Shown one piece after another: positions 34,826 to 43,827 of a DNA stretch of 64,000 nt. Made by a program: the position numbers and the translations under genes. The stretch lies in assembly GCF_002967765.1 (NCBI RefSeq), contig NZ_PUHY01000006.1, positions 310,001 through 374,000 on the forward strand, given 5' to 3'. The DNA is from Blastopirellula marina (GTDB taxonomy: Bacteria; Planctomycetota; Planctomycetia; Pirellulales; Pirellulaceae). The notes beneath the pieces were generated by a model. It was not told where the DNA came from, did not search any database, and saw only the letters and a program-made list of their open reading frames with translations. How positions within the stretch are numbered: position 1 is the first letter of the stretch; the number at the start of each line of letters is the position of its first letter.

Positions 34826-35332
34826 ATGCTGCAGTTCTCAAAGGGAGAAAAGGAATTCATTCTGCGTTATCTGACTTCCTCAGACGTCGATAAGTATTTA
34901 ATCTTTTTTAATGATCTGAGCGAAGAATCGATTCGCTGTCGTTTTGGCTATCTCATATCCCGATTATCCGAGTCCGACGCTGAAGAACGGATTTGCGGAA
35001 ACACCGATGTCGATAAGGCCATCGCCATCTTCGACGAGCGGCAAAATAGAATTCTTGCCATTGGCCGAGTCTACCTGGATCCGAAGACGAACTCAGCGGA
35101 AATTGCATTCGTCGTTTCCGAGTCAATGCGCCGGATGGGGCTTGGGCGATTCCTTCTCCTCCAATTAATACAAATCGCTGAGGAAGAAAAGTGTTTATCC
35201 ATTTCGGCGTTTATTGCCACCAGCAATGCACCCGTGATAGAGCTGTTGAAATCGGTTGGATTCATGATTGCCTCGCCCAATCCTGATAACGAATTGGAAC
35301 TGATACTCGAACTTATCAGGGATCAAGCCTAA
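34826..35332 (+). CDS. GNAT acetyltransferase, Pat-like
   Basis: 168-residue predicted acetyltransferase. The front (FILRYLTSSDVDKYLIFFNDLSEESIRCRFG) is like the GNAT part of Pat-type protein acetyltransferases that act on acyl-CoA synthetases. FVVSESMRRMGLGRFLLLQLI is the acetyl-CoA loop and ATSNAPVIELLKSVGFMI the last helix-strand. It stands alone without the nucleotide-binding domain of full-length Pat. AAGG/AGG-like purines lie before the ATG. Confidence 0.88.
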   Translation: MLQFSKGEKEFILRYLTSSDVDKYLIFFNDLSEESIRCRFGYLISRLSESDAEERICGNTDVDKAIAIFDERQNRILAIGRVYLDPKTNSAEIAFVVSESMRRMGLGRFLLLQLIQIAEEEKCLSISAFIATSNAPVIELLKSVGFMIASPNPDNELELILELIRDQA

Positions 35333-35536
35333 CGTATCGAAGCGTATCAACAAGAACGCTATGTTCGGGCAACAGTAGATCTGTTGCATCTATCCTACCA
35401 AAGCACTGACCACTCTCGGCCTTTGAACAATCTCGCATATCCTGGGACTGTAGGCGACATTCCCTTTAAGCTGGAACGCACTGCCACTTTGTCCCGGCGA
35501 CGATACTGCTGCGACATTAGGAAGTGAACCATATCG

Positions 35537-35923
35537 ATGAAATACTTGCGGAAACACTGGCCTTTCCTCCTAAGTGCCGTTGTTCCAACTGCGATGCTTG
35601 CCATTTGGTTCGTTGCCGTCGATTGGTGTTGGTATGTCGATCGGTGTGATCGCTGCGGAACGACGATCGACGTTACTCAAATTCGTATCCTTACTTACCC
35701 GATTCACGAAGAGGAATTGCATCACGGAGAACGGTTAGCAGATCGATCTGCCCTTCCTGACGAGGATTGCCAACACCCAAACTTCTCGCGTTGGTTGAAG
35801 CAACGGTGGTTAGGTATGGTCTATTGCTGCTGTCCCTGTCATAACGGAACGACGGGACTGGCCATGATGCCGTTACGTAGGCTTAAGCAAGCGAAAACGC
35901 GTTCCAGCATGCCCGCGTATTGA
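35537..35923 (+). CDS. small membrane-anchored Cys-rich protein
   Basis: 128 residues. One membrane helix (about 8-30: WPFLLSAVVPTAMLAIWFVAV) is followed by a polar part with two Cys clusters, CWYVDRCDRCG near 32-42 and CCCPCH near 98-103, that could bind a metal together. Basic C-terminus. Family and role unknown. On the same strand as the DUF1559-type gene 130 bases downstream. Confidence 0.6.
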   Translation: MKYLRKHWPFLLSAVVPTAMLAIWFVAVDWCWYVDRCDRCGTTIDVTQIRILTYPIHEEELHHGERLADRSALPDEDCQHPNFSRWLKQRWLGMVYCCCPCHNGTTGLAMMPLRRLKQAKTRSSMPAY

Positions 35924-36054
35924 CGATAACATCTGCTTCGAGTTTGATTGCACTGGCGTGTAGGTGAAACTCCAGCACCGCCAATCATACCTTACCGATC
36001 TCCTTTTCGGCTCGCGCTGGTGAATCCCAAACCACTCCATCAAAAGTAGCGACA

Positions 36055-36750
36055 ATGACTCGTAACACCCGCGGAACTCTCGTCACTGCAGTCGTTGTTG
36101 CAATCGCGTTTTCTGCGTGCGACGTGCACAATACTGCATGGACGAGTAAGCAATATCTAGAGCAAATTGCTTTTGCGGTTGATGCATATCGCAAAACCTA
36201 TCGCACATTTCCGCCACTTGTGGTGAGCGACGCTAGTGGCAAGCCTTTTCATAGCTGGCGAGTGCTGGTCCTGCCGATGGTTCAGGCAAACAATTTTAGT
36301 GAGGAATATAATTTCGAAACCTCTTGGGATAGTGACGCCAATGCCGATTTACGCAACGCCACGCGGTGGAAGGAAGGGGACAAGTTTCCCAATCCTGCCG
36401 ATGTGGGTGAGGTCTATTACGAGGCGCGGGGAGACGATTCTTTCGACACGCTGTTCGTGGCCCTAGCGAGTGCACCGCTAGAGGAAAGGCCGTATGGATT
36501 GGATCATCAAGTAGGACGTTATCTCCCTGCGGACCAACCATTCATCATTATTGAGATCAAGGATTCCGGAATCCACTGGATGGAACCACGCGACGTTGCC
36601 CTCGGTCCTGGCATCGTCCCAGAATGGAAATCACTAGAAGAGATCAAAGACCAGATCGTGCGTTCCGCCGAGATCGGCCAGGAGACGATCATTCGAGAAC
36701 GGGAAGAGACGCTGAAATTCCTGGAGGCCAAATTTGGTAAGAATCGATAG
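36055..36750 (+). CDS. DUF1559-type protein
   Basis: 231-residue exported protein of the planctomycete DUF1559 kind. The start codes a weak signal-type segment (TAVVVAIAFSACDV, perhaps a lipoprotein). Then comes the pilin-helix-like YLEQIAFAVDAYRKTYRTFPPLVV, the WRVLVLPMVQANN line, and IIIEIKDSGIHWMEPRDVAL, which is a family hallmark. It lacks the long type IV pilin N-terminal helix and the H-x9-DG tail of full-length members. Role unknown, presumably in the cell envelope. Confidence 0.82.
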   Translation: MTRNTRGTLVTAVVVAIAFSACDVHNTAWTSKQYLEQIAFAVDAYRKTYRTFPPLVVSDASGKPFHSWRVLVLPMVQANNFSEEYNFETSWDSDANADLRNATRWKEGDKFPNPADVGEVYYEARGDDSFDTLFVALASAPLEERPYGLDHQVGRYLPADQPFIIIEIKDSGIHWMEPRDVALGPGIVPEWKSLEEIKDQIVRSAEIGQETIIREREETLKFLEAKFGKNR

Positions 36751-36830
36751 GCAATATACCTAACATAGTCACGTAAACAGGCGAAAAAACGCCAGCGTTT
36801 TCCCACGCGCCCGGCTATGCAATGCGATTC

Positions 36831-37304
36831 TTACTTCTGGCCTTGCGCTGCTATCGCTTCCTCCCGTTTCCGCTCGTTTACGTACCAGTCGGAAATAATT
36901 ACAAACAGATGGTGCTCGTCATACACATGGACGTGATAGCCGTGGGCCTGTACCCAAAAACGGTCTAAGGGATATTGTGACTCAACGAAGCCGTAATCCG
37001 CGCCTCGGACACTCTCGACAATCTGCACCTCCATGTCGTCGTTGAGAATAGGCAGTCTGACCATGTCGATGATTTCGCCTCGCTTGAACTTCGCAAAATA
37101 ACCATCGACTTCCGAATAGCGAAAGCCCGCGTCAAGAACGCTCGGATGGACATCCTGGTTAAGCGTCATGTAGCAAGACGCCGCCGCCATGCCAACGGCG
37201 ATCGAGGCGATCATCGTCTTGAGGCTGAACCGTGGTAAAGCCGCAGAATGCTCTGCCCAGGCTGCTCTGGCTTTCCGTTTCACGGATTTTTTACGGGCTT
37301 CCAT
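36831..37304 (-). CDS. single-pass membrane protein, unknown
   Basis: 157 residues. A basic N-terminal tail (MEARKKSVKRKARAAW) precedes one membrane helix at about 29-47. The rest is an alpha/beta domain with no recognised motif. It follows the gene at 37342-37785 by 37 bases, so likely co-transcribed. Confidence 0.65.
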   Translation of the reverse strand: MEARKKSVKRKARAAWAEHSAALPRFSLKTMIASIAVGMAAASCYMTLNQDVHPSVLDAGFRYSEVDGYFAKFKRGEIIDMVRLPILNDDMEVQIVESVRGADYGFVESQYPLDRFWVQAHGYHVHVYDEHHLFVIISDWYVNERKREEAIAAQGQK

Positions 37305-37341
37305 CCAATGTCATCTCCTGTTCTACCTCGACGTACGATTG

Positions 37342-37785
37342 TTACATGTACTCGCCGACCGATCGCACGACTTCTGCCATGCCGAAGAAACTGGTCAGGT
37401 CCGTCATCGCCCACATGAGCATGACATACCGGGAGGTCTTTGTCAGATTGCCGACAATCGCTACGACGATCGCAGCGAAAAACAGCACACCCCACAAAGA
37501 CCCCGGCAGCAAGACAATGAACCACTCGTACTGTGTCATCAGCACTTTTTGTGTTTCGCTTGGATTACCCCAATTTGGGCGTAGGGTTTCTAGAATGTGC
37601 GCACCCCACATCGCCAGGGGGAATTCCTGACACAGCAGGAGCATGATCGACATACCTGCGATGAATCCTGTCGCTGTTTCTAAGATGCTTGTTTTCTTCT
37701 TGACTGAATCCTCTGGTGAAGAAGCCAGCTGCACAGCCGGTGAGGATGGCGAGGTGAACGGGTCGTGTGAGTCAGAATGGGACAT
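37342..37785 (-). CDS. membrane protein, unknown
   Basis: 147 residues with a disordered Ser/Pro-rich start and hydrophobic segments around 37-55, 85-115 and 118-135. The MSHSDSHDPFTSP opening resembles the NP(Y/F)xSP openings of the membrane paralogues at 17.6-19.6 kb, though no wider match was seen. Confidence 0.65.
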   Translation of the reverse strand: MSHSDSHDPFTSPSSPAVQLASSPEDSVKKKTSILETATGFIAGMSIMLLLCQEFPLAMWGAHILETLRPNWGNPSETQKVLMTQYEWFIVLLPGSLWGVLFFAAIVVAIVGNLTKTSRYVMLMWAMTDLTSFFGMAEVVRSVGEYM

Positions 37786-38137
37786 TGCCTGAGCAAATTG
37801 CTTCGTTTGTGGCGTGGATCATGATATTCAGCGGCCGCTTCGAGATTCTATTATGCACCGGCTGACGTTCGTGGGCCAAGAAGACGAAGCGTGGGGCCGC
37901 CCCGGAGACCATCATTCGTTAAGGGCTTCGTTGAATATCAGAATCGCCTGATCTCTTCCCGTCCCTACCGAAAACAACGATTTGGTAGCTTTTCCCCGCC
38001 GATTCCAGGGCCATAAACCCCGGGCGCTAGGTTTACCGGGGGGTTTTCGTCTGTTAACTTGGGCTCTTTGCTAGGCGTTTTTTCGCCAACGATAGCTTAT
38101 CCACCAAGATTCTCCCCCCTGCTGCCAGGAAAACCTC
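37786..38137. other. 352-bp intergenic stretch with a terminator-like hairpin
   Basis: Between divergent genes. No protein frame of convincing length, no tRNA. It holds the hairpin at 38015-38047 and a small GGCG/CGCC stem-loop (38074-38087) in front of the isocitrate dehydrogenase gene. A short untranslated RNA ending at the first hairpin is possible. Confidence 0.4.
38015..38047 (+). terminator. orphan terminator-like hairpin upstream of idh
   Basis: AAACCCCGG (38015-38023) pairs with CCGGGG..TTT (38036-38046) with two extra G, followed by T. There is no plus-strand gene before it, so it would end either a small RNA or a leader transcript of the next gene. Confidence 0.55.
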
Positions 38138-39238
38138 ATGGCCTACGACGTAACCCTCATCACCGGCGACGGTACTGGTCCTGAATTGGCGGAAGCCGCC
38201 CGTAAGTGCGTTGACGCGACCGGCGTTGCGATCAACTGGGATGTCCAAGAAGCGGGCATCGACGTGATGGAGCGAACCGGAACGCCGATCCCTGACTCGA
38301 CGATCGACAGCGTCCGCAAGACGCGTTGTGCCTTGAAGGCTCCGATCACCACGCCCGTTGGTACCGGTTTCCGCAGCATCAACGTTTATCTACGTCAAGA
38401 GCTGGGCCTGTTTGCCTGTATTCGTCCTTGCAAGTACTACCCTGGCGTTCGCAGCTACTTCAGCGAAGTCGGCGTCGACATCGTCATCGTCCGTGAAAAC
38501 ACCGAAGACCTGTACGCCGGTGTTGAATTCGAGAAGGGCAAGCCGGAAACGGAAAAGCTGATCGAGTTCATCAACGGTCTGCCATCGGATCGTAAGATCA
38601 AGACTGGTGCGGAAGAGACGGGCGTTTCGATCAAGCCGATCAGTGTGAGCGGAACCGAACGCATCGTGCGTTGTGCGTTTGACTACGCCCAAAAGAACGG
38701 CCGCAAGAAGGTCACGGCGGTTCACAAAGCGAACATCATGAAGTACTCGGACGGCTTGTACCTGGCCACCGCCACGGAAGTCGCCAAGGACTACCCAGAT
38801 ATCGAGTTCGAAGAACGCATCGTCGACAACATGTGCATGCAGCTGGTCCAAAAGCCAGAACTGTACGACGTGATCGTGCTGCCAAACTTGTACGGCGATA
38901 TCCTCAGCGACCTGGGTGCCGGTCTGGTCGGTGGCCTGGGTGTTGCCCCTGGTGCGAACATCGGTCCAGAAGGGGCCGTGTTTGAAGCGACCCACGGTTC
39001 GGCTCCGAAGTACAAGGGCCAGAACAAGGTCAACCCGACCGCTTTGATCCTGTCAGGCATGCTGATGCTGCAACACATGGGCGAAACGGACGCCGCGCAG
39101 CGTCTGGAACAAGCCGTGGCCGACGTCATCAAGGAAGGCAAGGACGTCACGTACGACCTGAAGCCACACCGCGACGATCCGACCGCCGTTGGCACGCAAG
39201 AGATGGCCGACGCCATTTGTGCCAAGCTGAAGGGTTAG
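38138..39238 (+). CDS. NAD-dependent isocitrate dehydrogenase
   Basis: Oxidises isocitrate to 2-oxoglutarate in the citric acid cycle. 366 residues, of the isocitrate/isopropylmalate dehydrogenase family. [10 protein letters not shown] opens it; [21 protein letters not shown] and [13 protein letters not shown] carry the substrate-binding Ser/Arg residues, [15 protein letters not shown] the Lys-Tyr pair region, NLYGDILSD the metal Asp, and [17 protein letters not shown] the dinucleotide loop. These lines fit short, eukaryote-like NAD enzymes more than isopropylmalate dehydrogenase. It has its own terminator. Confidence 0.92.
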   Translation: MAYDVTLITGDGTGPELAEAARKCVDATGVAINWDVQEAGIDVMERTGTPIPDSTIDSVRKTRCALKAPITTPVGTGFRSINVYLRQELGLFACIRPCKYYPGVRSYFSEVGVDIVIVRENTEDLYAGVEFEKGKPETEKLIEFINGLPSDRKIKTGAEETGVSIKPISVSGTERIVRCAFDYAQKNGRKKVTAVHKANIMKYSDGLYLATATEVAKDYPDIEFEERIVDNMCMQLVQKPELYDVIVLPNLYGDILSDLGAGLVGGLGVAPGANIGPEGAVFEATHGSAPKYKGQNKVNPTALILSGMLMLQHMGETDAAQRLEQAVADVIKEGKDVTYDLKPHRDDPTAVGTQEMADAICAKLKG

Positions 39239-39264
39239 TCCCCACCGGCGAGTTGAAATAAACC

Positions 39265-39300
39265 AAGGGACAGGTCTTTAAGTAGGCCTGTCCTTTTCTT
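39265..39300 (+). terminator. Rho-independent terminator after idh
   Basis: AAGGGACAGG (39265-39274) pairs with CCTGTCCTTTT (39287-39297), followed by CTT. It lies only 20 bases before the lpxK start. Confidence 0.85.
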
Positions 39301-39317
39301 ATTGGTATGAGAGAACG

Positions 39318-40400
39318 ATGCTCTCCGCACGAGACTTCCAAGAAATTGTCAGCGGCAAACGCCGAGGAATCGGAGCTTCGCTGCTGCGCGGCACGATGTG
39401 GCTCGCTTCGCTGGCGTACGGCATTGGGGTAACGGTTCGCAATCGTCGCTACGATTCGCACGTCAAAGGGAGTGAAAAGATTGACGTGCCGGTAATCAGC
39501 GTCGGCAATCTCACCCTCGGCGGAACCGGCAAGACGCCGATGGTTGCTTGGTTGGCTCGGTGGTTTCGCGAGCGAGATTACCGCGTCACGCTGATCAGCC
39601 GCGGTTACGGTGCCGAGCAAGGGGCCCAGAACGACGAGGCGAAGGAACTGGAACAACTGCTGCCCGACGTTCCGCATTTGCAAAATCCTGATCGTGTCGC
39701 CGCCGCAAAGGTCGCTGCCGAAGAACTGGCTGCCCAGGTGCTGCTGCTGGACGATGCGTTTCAACATCGGCGGATTGCCCGCGATCTCGATATCGTTTTG
39801 ATCGATGCCACGGCGCCGTTTGGTTATGGATATCTGTTCCCTCGCGGTACTTTGCGCGAGCCGACGATCGGACTACGCCGAGCCGACGTGATTGTGCTGA
39901 CCCGCGGCGACATGGTTAGCGACGAGCAGCGACGGGCTATCTGGGATCAAGTGCTAAAGCTCGACCTGGATGCCGCCTTGGTCGAGATGCGGCATCAACC
40001 GAGTCGCCTGCTGAATGCCAGCGGCGAGTTCGCGGAGATCGATTCGCTGCGCGGGCAGAAGGTGCTCGCTTTCTGTGGAATCGGCAACCCAAGTGGTTTC
40101 CGCCACACGCTCAGTGAAGCGGGTATGGAAGTGATCGAGCTTCGCGAGTTCGACGATCACTACCATTTCGATGGAGAAGATATCCATAACCTTGAGCAAT
40201 GGGTCGCCGAGCAGAGCGACTTCACGGCGGTGCTCTGCACGCACAAGGATCTCGTTAAAGTCGGTGTTGATCGCCTGGCCGAGAAGCCGCTGTGGGCACT
40301 GACCATTGAAGCGAACATCGTCGACGGTCAGGCCGAATTGGAAGAACGCCTCGAGGAAATCGTCACGCGGATCCCCGAAGATCCCTACGCCGACTATTGA
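39318..40400 (+). CDS. lpxK: tetraacyldisaccharide 4'-kinase
   Basis: Adds the 4'-phosphate to the lipid A disaccharide at the inner membrane. 360 residues. ISVGNLTLGGTGKTPMVAWLA (about 58-78) is the LpxK P-loop, RGYG follows near 98, DDAFQHRRIARDLDIVLID near 137 is a family line. The N-terminal helix is amphipathic. It implies LPS-type lipid A, known from other planctomycetes. Its 3' end overlaps the converging phosphatase gene by seven bases. Confidence 0.95.
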   Translation: MLSARDFQEIVSGKRRGIGASLLRGTMWLASLAYGIGVTVRNRRYDSHVKGSEKIDVPVISVGNLTLGGTGKTPMVAWLARWFRERDYRVTLISRGYGAEQGAQNDEAKELEQLLPDVPHLQNPDRVAAAKVAAEELAAQVLLLDDAFQHRRIARDLDIVLIDATAPFGYGYLFPRGTLREPTIGLRRADVIVLTRGDMVSDEQRRAIWDQVLKLDLDAALVEMRHQPSRLLNASGEFAEIDSLRGQKVLAFCGIGNPSGFRHTLSEAGMEVIELREFDDHYHFDGEDIHNLEQWVAEQSDFTAVLCTHKDLVKVGVDRLAEKPLWALTIEANIVDGQAELEERLEEIVTRIPEDPYADY

Positions 40401-41038
40401 GAGAGTGGATCGAGGTGAAAGTTGGAGTTGGCGACAATCACCTTCAGCTTCTCGTCATGATAATGAAGCCGACTGACCGAGCAGTTATCGAGTTCGATCG
40501 CGCGATACGACTTCAGCGGAATCTGATACAGGTGTGCCAGGACCACGCGAATCACGATGCTGTGGGCCACGACTAAGATCCGACGACCGAGGTTCTCTTG
40601 CATCAACTTGGTGATCGCTGGCACGCTTCGACGAGCAATATCCTTGGCCGACTCCCCTTCCGGGTACGGATTCTCGGCAGGGTCGTCGAGATGTTTTTGG
40701 TACTCTTCAGGGTCTTCAGCAGCGATCTGATCCCAGTTCTTACCAAGCCAACGCCCCACGTTCCCTTCGATGATATCGGGCACGATTTCGATCGAACGGC
40801 CAGGGGCAATGATCCCGGCGGTTTCCTGGGCTCGGGCCATCGGGCTGGCGTAAACGGCATCAAAGGCATAAGACTTGAGAAAGGTGCCGGTCAGAGCCGC
40901 TTGCTCGCGACCAATTGCGGCCAACGGTCCGTCGATACCGTTGCCTTGTAGCACGGTCGGCACCTTCAAATTCAAATCGGTCGCCCCATGTCGGACGAGA
41001 AACATCGTGCACTGATCGGCAGGAATCGAATCGCTCAT
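40394..41038 (-). CDS. histidine phosphatase, last gene of the ABC operon
   Basis: 214-residue histidine phosphatase (phosphoglycerate-mutase-like). LVRHGATDLN holds the catalytic RHG at the front, VYASPMARAQETAG follows, GNVGRWLGKNW holds the acid region, and VVAHSIVIRVVLAHL the second His. Its ATG overlaps the stop of the binding-protein gene (ATGA), so it is translated with the importer. A role in removing phosphate from the imported substrate or its metabolite is plausible. The substrate is unknown. Confidence 0.9.
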   Translation of the reverse strand: MSDSIPADQCTMFLVRHGATDLNLKVPTVLQGNGIDGPLAAIGREQAALTGTFLKSYAFDAVYASPMARAQETAGIIAPGRSIEIVPDIIEGNVGRWLGKNWDQIAAEDPEEYQKHLDDPAENPYPEGESAKDIARRSVPAITKLMQENLGRRILVVAHSIVIRVVLAHLYQIPLKSYRAIELDNCSVSRLHYHDEKLKVIVANSNFHLDPLSQ

Positions 41039-42006
41039 TTTGTCTCGTTAAAACAGTCTTCCGGTTTGACAGCGTCTTTCTTCAACATCTCGATTTCGAC
41101 CAACTGGTCGGTCAGCGTCTTCCATCGCTCAAGCGTCATCTGGCCGTAGCTCGGTTGGTCGACAATGGTCAACGGTTTGATCGCCTCGACACCGAAACTC
41201 AACACACCAGGTGAGAGCTCAGGATTGAGTGACTCGAGATGCTTGTTCGTTTCCAGCGGATCGGTCAGATAGGTTTTCCAACCCTTGATGCACGCGCGGG
41301 TCATCGCCGCGATTAACTCTGGGTCGCTATCGTTGAGCTTATCGGAGGTAAACAACACGCTCGTATACGGATTGAATCCGATATCGCGAATCGGCAGTAC
41401 ACGAACCTTGGCGCCTTCTTCGGTGGCCAGAAACGGCTCGCTGAATTCATAGCCTTGCTGGGCGAAGTTCGGATCTCGCAGGAACGCGGTGATGCTACCG
41501 TCGTAAGGAACAATGCGGACATTCTTTAACGGAACGTGCTTCTTCAGGTATTCCGCGAAAGCTCGGCCACTGCTCATCGCCAGCGTGCAGTCTTTAAGCT
41601 CTTCAAGCGTTTTGATACCGGAAGCTTCGTGCACCAGGAAACAGCGCGGACTTTTATCAATCGGGGCCATCATCGCGACCACGTTCGCACCTTCTGCACG
41701 GCCAAGAGGAATTTGATCGGCGGAGGCAATGCCGAACTCGATGGCGCCGCGAGCAACCTGAGGAATCACCGGCGCCCCTGGTCCACCGGGGATGATCTCG
41801 ACATCAAGCCCCTCTTCGGCGAAGTAACCTTGAAGCTGCGCGGTGTAAAAACCGCCGTGTTCGGCTTCTGGAAACCAGTTCAGGGCCAGCTTCACTTTGC
41901 GAAGCGTTTTACCATCGACCGTTTCTGTCTTGGGCCCACTACCGGTGCAGCCGAACAGGAAAAGTGTAACTGCAAGCAGCAGCCCGACCGTCATGCGTTG
42001 TGCCAC
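41035..42006 (-). CDS. ABC substrate-binding lipoprotein, NMT1/THI5-like
   Basis: Periplasmic binding protein of 323 residues held by a lipid anchor (LLLAVTLFLFGC lipobox). KLALNWFPEAEHGGFYTAQLQGYFAEEGLDVEI is the NMT1/THI5/ThiY-type front, followed by GIASADQIPLGRAEG. The family binds thiamine precursors, riboflavin, nitrate or sulfonates; which applies is open. I chose GTG at 42006: GAGAGGG lies seven bases upstream and it follows the permease stop by two bases. Confidence 0.85.
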   Translation of the reverse strand: MAQRMTVGLLLAVTLFLFGCTGSGPKTETVDGKTLRKVKLALNWFPEAEHGGFYTAQLQGYFAEEGLDVEIIPGGPGAPVIPQVARGAIEFGIASADQIPLGRAEGANVVAMMAPIDKSPRCFLVHEASGIKTLEELKDCTLAMSSGRAFAEYLKKHVPLKNVRIVPYDGSITAFLRDPNFAQQGYEFSEPFLATEEGAKVRVLPIRDIGFNPYTSVLFTSDKLNDSDPELIAAMTRACIKGWKTYLTDPLETNKHLESLNPELSPGVLSFGVEAIKPLTIVDQPSYGQMTLERWKTLTDQLVEIEMLKKDAVKPEDCFNETK

Positions 42007-42008
42007 GT

Positions 42009-42788
42009 CTATCCCTCTCCCGTCCAACGATGCAGGAACAATCGTCCCAGGGTCGAAATTGAAATGAAAACAATCACCCCCAACAACGTACTACAAATGG
42101 TGCCAGCAAATAGGTTAGCGGTGCTCGTTTGATTTTGTGAAATCAGGATGAAGTATCCCAGTCCTTGTCCGCCACTGCTATACCCAGCGAAAAATTCCCC
42201 CACGATCGCCCCGACCACCGCCAGCCCAGCGCTGGTTTTCATGCCGGTTAGCAGGTAACGGATCGCGCCGGGAAATTGCAGCTTCCACAAGATCTGCCAA
42301 CGGGTGGCGTTGTTCAAGCGGAACAAATCGAGCAGCCCCTGATCAACGGTGATCAGTCCGGTAGTCGTGCTGGTAATGATCGGAAACAAGCTGATCATCG
42401 TCGTCACGACTACCACACTCAGCATGCCGTAACCAAAGATCGCGATTACCAACGGCGCGACGGCAACAATCGGGACCGTTTGAAAGAAGATCGCATAGGG
42501 GTAACCACTTTGTCGGATGATCGCAGATTGGGAAAAGACGAGCGAGATTCCCACCCCAAGAACAACCGACGTTAAAAAGCCGCTCACGGCGACAATCCCG
42601 GTGCGAAAGGTGTAGCCGGCAAGGTCTCCGCCACGCTGCCACATGGTTTGCGCTACGCTGTAGGGACTCGGCAAAATGTATGTCTCCAGCACGCCCGTCA
42701 GGACGATGCATTCCCAGATGGCAATCGTCAACAGAAAGACAATCGCCGGCAAGACAATCGAGCGCCAGGTGAAGCGATCTTTGTTCAT
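42009..42788 (-). CDS. ABC transporter permease
   Basis: 259-residue permease with about six membrane helices. The EAA-type loop is DLFRLNNATRWQILWKLQFPGAIRYLLTGMK (about 155-185). It is of the SsuC/ThiX kind. Overlaps the ATPase gene by four bases (ATGA) and is followed directly by the binding protein. Confidence 0.92.
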   Translation of the reverse strand: MNKDRFTWRSIVLPAIVFLLTIAIWECIVLTGVLETYILPSPYSVAQTMWQRGGDLAGYTFRTGIVAVSGFLTSVVLGVGISLVFSQSAIIRQSGYPYAIFFQTVPIVAVAPLVIAIFGYGMLSVVVVTTMISLFPIITSTTTGLITVDQGLLDLFRLNNATRWQILWKLQFPGAIRYLLTGMKTSAGLAVVGAIVGEFFAGYSSGGQGLGYFILISQNQTSTANLFAGTICSTLLGVIVFISISTLGRLFLHRWTGEG

Positions 42789-43537
42789 GCGTGGGCGACT
42801 CCTGCCAGGTGGCCGACCACTTCGCCACAGAAGCGAGCAAATTCGGGATCGGATCGCAAGTCGCTGGTCCGAGGAAAATCAAACGGCACTTTAAGGTCAG
42901 CCACAATTCGCCCAGGGCGAGCATGCATTACGAGAATCCGCTGGCTTAAGAAAACCGCTTCCGGCACGTTGTGCGTGACGAACAAGCCGGTCCATTTTTG
43001 CCGCTGCCAGATGTCCAGCAGTTGTTCGTTGAGTTGGTTCCGCAGCAAATCGTCGAGTGCCGCAAATGGTTCGTCCAATAGCAAAATATGCGGATCGGTT
43101 ACCAAGGCTCGGGCCAATGAGACCCGCATTCGCATCCCGCCGGAAAGCATCCGCGGATATTTCTGAAAATCTTCCTCCCGCAAACCGACCAGCCGCAAGG
43201 CATCAGAAATGGCCTCACGATCTTCCTGTGTGAGATGCCGGCGAAGTTCAAGCGGCAGTTGAACGTTCTGCCAGGTGGTTCGCCAGGGGATTAAATTGGC
43301 GTCTTGAAAGACGAAGGCTCGCTCGATGTCGACACCATCGTCCAGTCGGAGTTCGCCGTGGGTAGGTGAATCGAGATTAGCCACCAGTCGCAACAAGGTG
43401 GACTTACCACATCCGGACGGGCCCACAAGGGAGACAAATTCCCCAGCAGCAATTTGCAGTTTCTCGACCGTAAGGACCAAAGCCTCAGGGGAGAAACGCT
43501 TTTCAATTTGATGAAACTCGATTGCGGTCACCGGCAC
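42785..43537 (-). CDS. ABC transporter ATPase
   Basis: 250-residue ATPase, first gene of a four-gene coupled operon (ATPase, permease, binding protein, phosphatase). Walker A is GPSGCGKST (39-47), FVFQDANLIPWRT is the Q-loop region, LSGGMRMRVSLARAL the signature, HILLLDEPFAALD Walker B and VTHNVPEAV the H-loop. Of the SsuB/TauB type. The 290-base upstream stretch shows no TPP or other riboswitch I recognise. Confidence 0.94.
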   Translation of the reverse strand: MPVTAIEFHQIEKRFSPEALVLTVEKLQIAAGEFVSLVGPSGCGKSTLLRLVANLDSPTHGELRLDDGVDIERAFVFQDANLIPWRTTWQNVQLPLELRRHLTQEDREAISDALRLVGLREEDFQKYPRMLSGGMRMRVSLARALVTDPHILLLDEPFAALDDLLRNQLNEQLLDIWQRQKWTGLFVTHNVPEAVFLSQRILVMHARPGRIVADLKVPFDFPRTSDLRSDPEFARFCGEVVGHLAGVAHA

Positions 43538-43827
43538 CTAGTTTCTGACAGAGGTGTTAGATGTTTCACAGAGGAAAAACAGTCGTTTTAAACGGTCGCG
43601 GCCGTATCCCGCATGTTTTGCCGAGGATTCCCCTTCCTCGCAAGCCCACCACCCTTCAGGGGAATTGCTGGGATTACCGAATAAATCTTTACTTCATGGA
43701 CATCCCTCCCTACGATAGATAGTTACAGCCTTCCTTTTTTGCCGCGGCATTGCCCCCTCCAGTTATCCTCGCCGTCGGCAACTTGCAATTCACGAAGACC
43801 CACCTTCGTCCCTCCTTAAGAAACCCG

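Noticed and set aside
43538-43827. TPP riboswitch before the NMT1/THI5-like ABC operon
   Set aside because: No CTGAGA and no ACCTGA/GGGAAG consensus parts on the minus strand.
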